Positions 5,017-8,576 of a stretch of DNA of 8,576 nucleotides are shown here, piece after piece. Source of the stretch: an uncultured Bacillota bacterium (GTDB lineage Bacteria; Bacillota; Clostridia; Peptostreptococcales; Anaerovoracaceae); NCBI GenBank assembly GCA_946638265.1, contig CAMPBN010000041.1:1-8576 (forward strand), read 5' to 3'. The notes beneath the pieces were generated by a model. It had not been told where the DNA came from and made no database searches. It was given only the letters and a program-made list of their open reading frames with translations. Both the position numbers and the translations under genes were made by a program. Each line of letters starts with the position of its first letter. The stretch's first letter is position 1.

Positions 5017-6192
5017 CTATTTCAAAATGTCTTTTGCAAAGCTTTCGCCTATGGAAGTCCCGGAAACTCCGAGAATTTCCGCGATGGTGGCTCCGATGTC
5101 CGCAAAGCTTTCACGAACTCCCAGGTTTACGCCTTCTTTTATACCTTTGCCATATGCCACAAACGGAATATGCTCCCTGGTATGGTCCCAACCCGTATGA
5201 GTCGGATCGTTACCGTGATCCGCGCATATCATCAGGATATCGTCGTCCTTCATGGCAGCCATGATTTCCGGCAGGCGGGCGTCAAATTCTTCAATCGCTC
5301 TGCCATAACCTTCAGGGTCTCTCCTGTGGCCGAATTTTGAGTCAAAGTCCACCAGATTGGTGAAGATAAACCCTTCAAAATCCTGCTTGAGCGCCTCGAC
5401 AGTTTTGTCCACGCCGTCCATATTGTCTTCCGTATGGACGCTCTTCGAAACTCCGCAGCCGTTAAATATGTCGCTGATTTTGCCTATGGCATAAGATGTC
5501 TTGCCTGCATCCTTTACATGGTCGAGAAGCGTCTTTTCCGGAGGTGAAACCGCATAATCTCTTCTGTCTGATGTACGCTGTCTCTCACCCTTTTCATCAA
5601 TGATATAAGGCCGCGCGATGACTCTTCCGCAGGCTACATCGCCCACCAGCATTTTGCGCGCGATTTCACAAATTTCATAAAGCCTTGCCAGCGGAATGAC
5701 AGCAGTATTGGCTGCAATCTGGAATACGCTGTCGGCTGATGTATAGACGATCGGCTTTCCGGTCTTTTCATGTTCCGGACCGAGCTCTTCGATGATGACC
5801 GTTCCGGAAGCGGTGCAATTGCCCAAAACTTCCGTGCCGATAGCTTTTTCAAACTCTTTGATAAAGCTTGCCGGGAAGCCTTCCGGATATGTCTTGAAAG
5901 GCACTTCCGTATAAAGCCCTGCAATTTCCCAGTGGCCCGTGATAGTGTCCTTACCCACGGAACGCTCTTTCAATTTGGCAAATGAACCGATAGGTTTTTC
6001 CACCGCAAACTTTCCGCCGGCTGCGCCTTCGATATTGAAAAAGCCCAGCTTTTGCAGGTTTGGCGCCTGCAGTCTCGGACATCTTTCCATAATATGTCCC
6101 AGGGTATCTGTCCCCTTATCTCCGTATTTTTCAGCGTCCGGAAGTTCTCCTACTCCCAGGCTGTCCGTTACGATCAAAGTCACTCTCTTCAT
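5017..6192 (-). CDS. deoB: Phosphopentomutase
   Basis: Interconverts (deoxy)ribose-1-phosphate and (deoxy)ribose-5-phosphate, linking the phosphorylases Pdp and DeoD to the pentose phosphate pathway. A cytosolic two-metal (Mn2+) enzyme of the alkaline phosphatase superfamily. All expected residues are visible in the 391-residue product: metal ligands D10 (V-T-D-S-L-G-V-G-E), D284 and H289 (V-D-F-D-S-K-F-G-H-R-R-D), D325-H326 (A-D-H-G-N-D-P) and H337 (D-H-T-R-E). The phospho-acceptor Thr is T83 in G-K-D-T-I-T-G-H-W-E, equivalent to Thr85 of the Bacillus cereus enzyme. The inserted cap domain spans roughly residues 95-215. Length agrees with the Bacillus type (about 394). The ATG at 6190-6192 has AGGAGAG seven bases upstream. 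pdp starts 14 bp after its stop, so the two are co-translated from one message. Confidence 0.97.
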   Translation of the reverse strand: MKRVTLIVTDSLGVGELPDAEKYGDKGTDTLGHIMERCPRLQAPNLQKLGFFNIEGAAGGKFAVEKPIGSFAKLKERSVGKDTITGHWEIAGLYTEVPFKTYPEGFPASFIKEFEKAIGTEVLGNCTASGTVIIEELGPEHEKTGKPIVYTSADSVFQIAANTAVIPLARLYEICEIARKMLVGDVACGRVIARPYIIDEKGERQRTSDRRDYAVSPPEKTLLDHVKDAGKTSYAIGKISDIFNGCGVSKSVHTEDNMDGVDKTVEALKQDFEGFIFTNLVDFDSKFGHRRDPEGYGRAIEEFDARLPEIMAAMKDDDILMICADHGNDPTHTGWDHTREHIPFVAYGKGIKEGVNLGVRESFADIGATIAEILGVSGTSIGESFAKDILK

Positions 6193-6239
6193 CTTTCACT
6201 CTCCTAATTAAACACTGCTGCGCATATAACTCGTGCTTT

Positions 6240-6245
6240 ATTATA
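6240..6245 (-). promoter_or_regulatory. Candidate -10 element upstream of deoB
   Basis: A perfect TATAAT on the minus strand spans the stop codon of the metallophosphoesterase gene and lies 47 bases before the deoB ATG. No good -35 is found 16-18 bases upstream (AGTCAC or CAGTCA, few matches to TTGACA). The 48-bp gap is the longest inside the gene run, so an internal promoter for the deo genes is plausible but weakly supported. No clear DeoR or CytR operator was seen. Confidence 0.3.
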
Positions 6246-6957
6246 ATTCCGACAGTATGTCCGTGACTGAAACAGGCTCGGCGTCAAGGTAGTCAAGCGA
6301 TACCAGCCTGTACTCCGTGCCGTTAAATCCCCCTTGCAGCCCTTTCGGCCATACGTCTTTTCCGTGGAGGTGCCCGTAAAGCACCAACTTCACTTTGTAT
6401 TTTTCAAACAGCTTTGTGAATTCCGATGCCGTATGTCTTTCGTCAGTGGGCGGATAGTGAAGAACTCCTATGATGTTCTCATAGCCTGCGTCTTTTGCCG
6501 CCTTCAAAGACATTTCCATCCTCAATGCTTCGCGCCGGTAGATTTTGGCATCGTCTTCCGTAAAGTCCTGCATTCCGGGACATATCCAGCCTCGTGTGCC
6601 GCAAACGGCCCATCCTTCTGCCTCCGCAAAGGTATTTTGCAGGAAAAACATATCGTCATATAGTTTGTTCAGCTTGGATACCGACTGCCACCAGAGGTCG
6701 TGGTTGCCTTTTATGAAGATCTTACGACCCGGAAGATTTTCATGAATCCACTCAAGGTCTGTCAGCACCTCATCCGGCCTCAGCGCCCAAGAGACATCTC
6801 CCGGGATGATGACGGTATCTTCTGCTTTTATCTTTTTATTCCAGTTTTCTTTGAGCCTCGCTTCGTGATTTTCCCAGCGGCTGCCGTAGATATCCATGGG
6901 TTTTTCGATGCGCGGATCAAAAGAAAGGTGGAAATCCGCTATTGCGTATATCGCCAT
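6241..6957 (-). CDS. Metallophosphoesterase (COG1768-type predicted phosphohydrolase)
   Basis: A calcineurin-like metallophosphoesterase of 238 residues, the usual single-domain size. The five metal-binding blocks are complete and in order: D8-x-H10 (A-I-A-D-F-H-L-S-F), G53-D54, G84-N85-H86-D87, H167 (V-L-H-Y-P-P) and G195-H196-x-H198. Such enzymes hydrolyse phosphomono- or phosphodiesters with two bound metal ions. The substrate here is unknown; the overall pattern (D-F-H-L-S-F, K-G-N-H-D-L-W-W) is that of the uncharacterised COG1768 group. There is no signal peptide or membrane helix, so it is cytosolic. The ATG at 6955-6957 is chosen because AAGGAGG lies five bases upstream and the beta-strand leading to D8 starts there. 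An in-frame ATG at 7021-7023 would overlap rmuC and add 22 unmatched residues. Gap to rmuC is 22 bp. Confidence 0.92.
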   Translation of the reverse strand: MAIYAIADFHLSFDPRIEKPMDIYGSRWENHEARLKENWNKKIKAEDTVIIPGDVSWALRPDEVLTDLEWIHENLPGRKIFIKGNHDLWWQSVSKLNKLYDDMFFLQNTFAEAEGWAVCGTRGWICPGMQDFTEDDAKIYRREALRMEMSLKAAKDAGYENIIGVLHYPPTDERHTASEFTKLFEKYKVKLVLYGHLHGKDVWPKGLQGGFNGTEYRLVSLDYLDAEPVSVTDILSEL

Positions 6958-6962
6958 TCGCG

Positions 6963-6969
6963 CCTCCTT
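6963..6969 (-). promoter_or_regulatory. Ribosome binding site deciding the metallophosphoesterase start
   Basis: A perfect AAGGAGG on the minus strand with five-base spacing to the ATG at 6955-6957. It sits in the 22-bp gap after the rmuC stop and rules strongly for the 238-residue product over the longer frame. Confidence 0.88.
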
Positions 6970-6979
6970 CGGCGTAAAA

Positions 6980-7981
6980 TTAAAATTCTCTGTCGTTTTG
7001 GAAAATCCTGTCCGCATCTTCACGTGAAAGGCTTTGCACCGATTTCAGCTTTTGCCTTATCACATTGGATCTGGTGCCCATCAGGTAGTCCAGCTCTTTA
7101 CCTGCCTGGCTGACACGCTCACGCGCCTTATCCAGTGAATCCGCGAAATTGTCAAATTCGGTCTTCACTGCGCCCAGCACCTGCCATACCTCGGAAGAAT
7201 GCTTCTGGACTGCCAGAGTCTGAAATCCCATCTGCAGACTGGAAAGCAGGGCCGCCATGGTGGTAGGCCCCGCGATATTAACTTTGTAATCCCGTTGCAA
7301 AACTTCCACAAGGCCGAATTTTACGACTTCTGCATAAAGTCCTTCCACAGGCAGGAACATTATGGCAAAATCCGTGGTATCCGGCGGATAGACATACTTT
7401 TCCCTGATGGTCTTTGCTTCCTGCTTGATACGGCGCTCAAGCTCTTTGGCAGCTTCCCTGATCTGCTCCGGGTCGCCCGTTTCGTAGGCGTCTGAAAGCC
7501 TTGCATAGAGGTCTGCCGGAAATTTCGCATCTATCGGAAGATATACAGGTGTTTCTCCGTCACCGGGGAGTTTGATGGCAAATTCCACTCTGTCGCGGCT
7601 GCCGCGCACTGTGGCAATATCTTTTTCGTATTGCTCCGGTGACAAAACTTCTTCCAAAATGGCTCCCAGCTGGATTTCTCCGAAAATGCCCCGGGTCTTC
7701 ACATTGGAAAGGACTTTTTTCAGATCCCCCACGCCCTGTGCCAGATTCTGCATCTCGCCAAGGCCCCTGTAGAGCTGTTCCATGCTCTTTTCCAGAGATT
7801 CTTTCATGCTGTACAGCCTCTGTTCCTGCACGGCCTGGCTGTTCATCACCAGATTTGCCATCCTGTCCTGATTTTCGTGCGCATTTTTGCCGATCTCAGA
7901 TTTGGTCTGAAGAAGTATGGCCAGCACTATTAAATTCAGAAGCAGCGATGCCGTAAGAGCTGCGATAAAAACTAATTCCAT
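6980..7981 (-). CDS. rmuC: RmuC family protein (DNA recombination/inversion-limiting)
   Basis: A 333-residue RmuC-domain protein. One N-terminal membrane helix (about 3-24) is followed by a long charged coiled coil (about 28-92). The RmuC core begins with N93-V-K-T-R-G-I-F-G-E-I-Q-L. E133, D151-x-K153 (L-P-I-D-A-K-F-P) and the F205-A-I-M-F-L-P-V-E-G-L-Y-A-E block are family hallmarks. The E...D-x-K arrangement fits the predicted PD-(D/E)xK nuclease fold of this family. E. coli RmuC limits inversions at short inverted repeats; biochemical activity is not settled, and recent work links the family to anti-phage or genome-maintenance roles. Compared with E. coli RmuC (about 475 residues) this is the short Gram-positive form. 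Start: ATG at 7979-7981 with AGGTG six bases upstream. It lies 34 bp after the aminotransferase gene with no terminator between. Confidence 0.92.
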   Translation of the reverse strand: MELVFIAALTASLLLNLIVLAILLQTKSEIGKNAHENQDRMANLVMNSQAVQEQRLYSMKESLEKSMEQLYRGLGEMQNLAQGVGDLKKVLSNVKTRGIFGEIQLGAILEEVLSPEQYEKDIATVRGSRDRVEFAIKLPGDGETPVYLPIDAKFPADLYARLSDAYETGDPEQIREAAKELERRIKQEAKTIREKYVYPPDTTDFAIMFLPVEGLYAEVVKFGLVEVLQRDYKVNIAGPTTMAALLSSLQMGFQTLAVQKHSSEVWQVLGAVKTEFDNFADSLDKARERVSQAGKELDYLMGTRSNVIRQKLKSVQSLSREDADRIFQNDREF

Positions 7982-8015
7982 TAAAACACCTGCTTATGTT
8001 CAGCTTTGCTGTTTG

Positions 8016-8576
8016 TTATGCCAGAAGCCTGTTCAGTGCTGCCAGCTTCAGGCTGGTGCAATAAATCTCCATGGCTTTTTTGAGTTCTTCCGTACCCGGA
8101 AGGCTTGGAGCGACACGCATATTGCTGTCCTTAGGGTCTTTGCCGTACGGATAAGTGGCGCCCGCGCCTGTCATCACAAGACCTGCTTCCTTGCACAGGC
8201 GGATAGTCTCCTTGGCGCAGCCTTCCATGGCATTTACGCTTACAAAATATCCTCCCGTAGGTCTTTGCCATGTGGCAATATCAAGCGGCGCGATTTCGCT
8301 GTCAAGCGCATCCAGCACCACCTTGAACTTAGGTCCTAAGACTTTTGCATGCTTTTTCATAAGTTCCAAAGTGTGAGCCTTGTCCTTCAGATAACGCACG
8401 TGGCGCAGCTGATTTACCTTATCAAAGCTGATAGCCTGGATTGTCAGCAGCTTTTTCATATATTCCATATTGGCAAGGGAACATGCAAAGCATGAAATTC
8501 CCGCGCCCGGCAGTGTCACCTTGGAAGTGGATGCATATTCAAACACCCTGTCAGGATTGCCTGCCTTTTCGCAGAT
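8016..8576 (-). CDS. PLP-dependent aminotransferase (aspartate/alanine type, PF12897-like), C-terminal part
   Basis: The frame is open to the window edge, so the N-terminal part lies outside; 186 residues are visible. The fragment starts I-C-E-K-A-G-N-P-D-R and quickly reaches the PLP-lysine block S-T-S-K-V-T-L-P-G-A-G (the Lys is fragment residue 19, near 8520-8522). Q-A-I-S-F-D-K-V-N-Q-L-R-H-V-R-Y-L and P-T-G-G-Y-F-V-S-V follow. Y-P-Y-G-K-D-P-K-D-S-N-M-R then places the Arg that binds the substrate carboxylate. The T-S-K-V-T-x-P-G-A-G and D-K-V-N-Q-L-R-H blocks are typical of subgroup Ic aspartate aminotransferases (PF12897, formerly annotated MocR-like). It would transfer amino groups between an amino acid such as aspartate and 2-oxoglutarate in the cytosol. 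The visible half of the domain is intact. Full length is expected near 420-430 residues. Exact substrate cannot be told from the fragment. Confidence 0.9.
   Translation of the reverse strand: MCEKAGNPDRVFEYASTSKVTLPGAGISCFACSLANMEYMKKLLTIQAISFDKVNQLRHVRYLKDKAHTLELMKKHAKVLGPKFKVVLDALDSEIAPLDIATWQRPTGGYFVSVNAMEGCAKETIRLCKEAGLVMTGAGATYPYGKDPKDSNMRVAPSLPGTEELKKAMEIYCTSLKLAALNRLLA

Noticed and set aside
6193..6240. Search for a DeoR/CytR operator or riboswitch before deoB
   Set aside because: The 48-bp gap is too short for a riboswitch and shows only a 6-base palindrome (TGCGCA), which is not significant.
6958..7023. Upstream ATG giving the metallophosphoesterase 22 extra residues
   Set aside because: It overlaps the end of rmuC, lacks a good ribosome site, and the AAGGAGG at 6963-6969 points to the later ATG.
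1..8576. Mobile elements, CRISPR repeats, tRNA or rRNA genes, toxin-antitoxin or defence island
   Set aside because: No direct-repeat arrays, terminal inverted repeats, transposase or integrase motifs, or RNA-gene consensus sequences were seen; the window is densely filled with co-directional genes.

Overview
This 8.6 kb window looks like chromosomal housekeeping and salvage DNA from a low-to-mid GC Gram-positive anaerobe, most likely class Clostridia (Bacillota). The reasons are strong AGGAGG-type ribosome binding sites, very tight gene packing, the DUF5685-like protein and the Bacillus-type versions of DeoB, Pdp and DeoD. No more precise taxon can be read from the sequence. Every gene lies on the minus strand, so transcription runs from right to left. 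No mobile element, CRISPR array, rRNA or tRNA was seen.

Right end (about 6240-8576): the C-terminal part of a PLP-dependent aminotransferase of the aspartate/alanine type, then an RmuC-like membrane-anchored protein, then a COG1768-type metallophosphoesterase. Gaps are short (34 and 22 bp) and hold no terminator.

Middle (3695-6192): deoB (phosphopentomutase) and pdp (pyrimidine-nucleoside phosphorylase), 14 bp apart. Pdp splits pyrimidine nucleosides to base plus (deoxy)ribose-1-phosphate, and DeoB turns that into the 5-phosphate for central metabolism.

Left-centre (1014-3685): four small genes that are tightly or translationally coupled to each other and to pdp. They encode a DUF5685-like helical protein with Cys/His and two Asp-rich motifs, a J-domain/TPR-like protein with a Cys-rich tail, a six-helix membrane protein resembling an ECF S-component, and an unrecognised 191-residue protein. 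They sit between pdp and deoD (286-987), the purine-nucleoside phosphorylase of the same salvage pathway, so the whole run probably forms one deo-type operon with an embedded uncharacterised module. A strong intrinsic terminator (216-257) closes it.

Left end (1-215): a consensus sigma-A promoter (145-172) drives another minus-strand gene that runs off the window. Its first 25 residues look like the N-terminus of a CPA2-type cation/proton antiporter.

The points most worth checking are the four-gene embedded module, in particular the prenyl-synthase-like aspartate motifs of the DUF5685 protein, and an Asn in DeoD where the hexameric family normally has its catalytic Asp.
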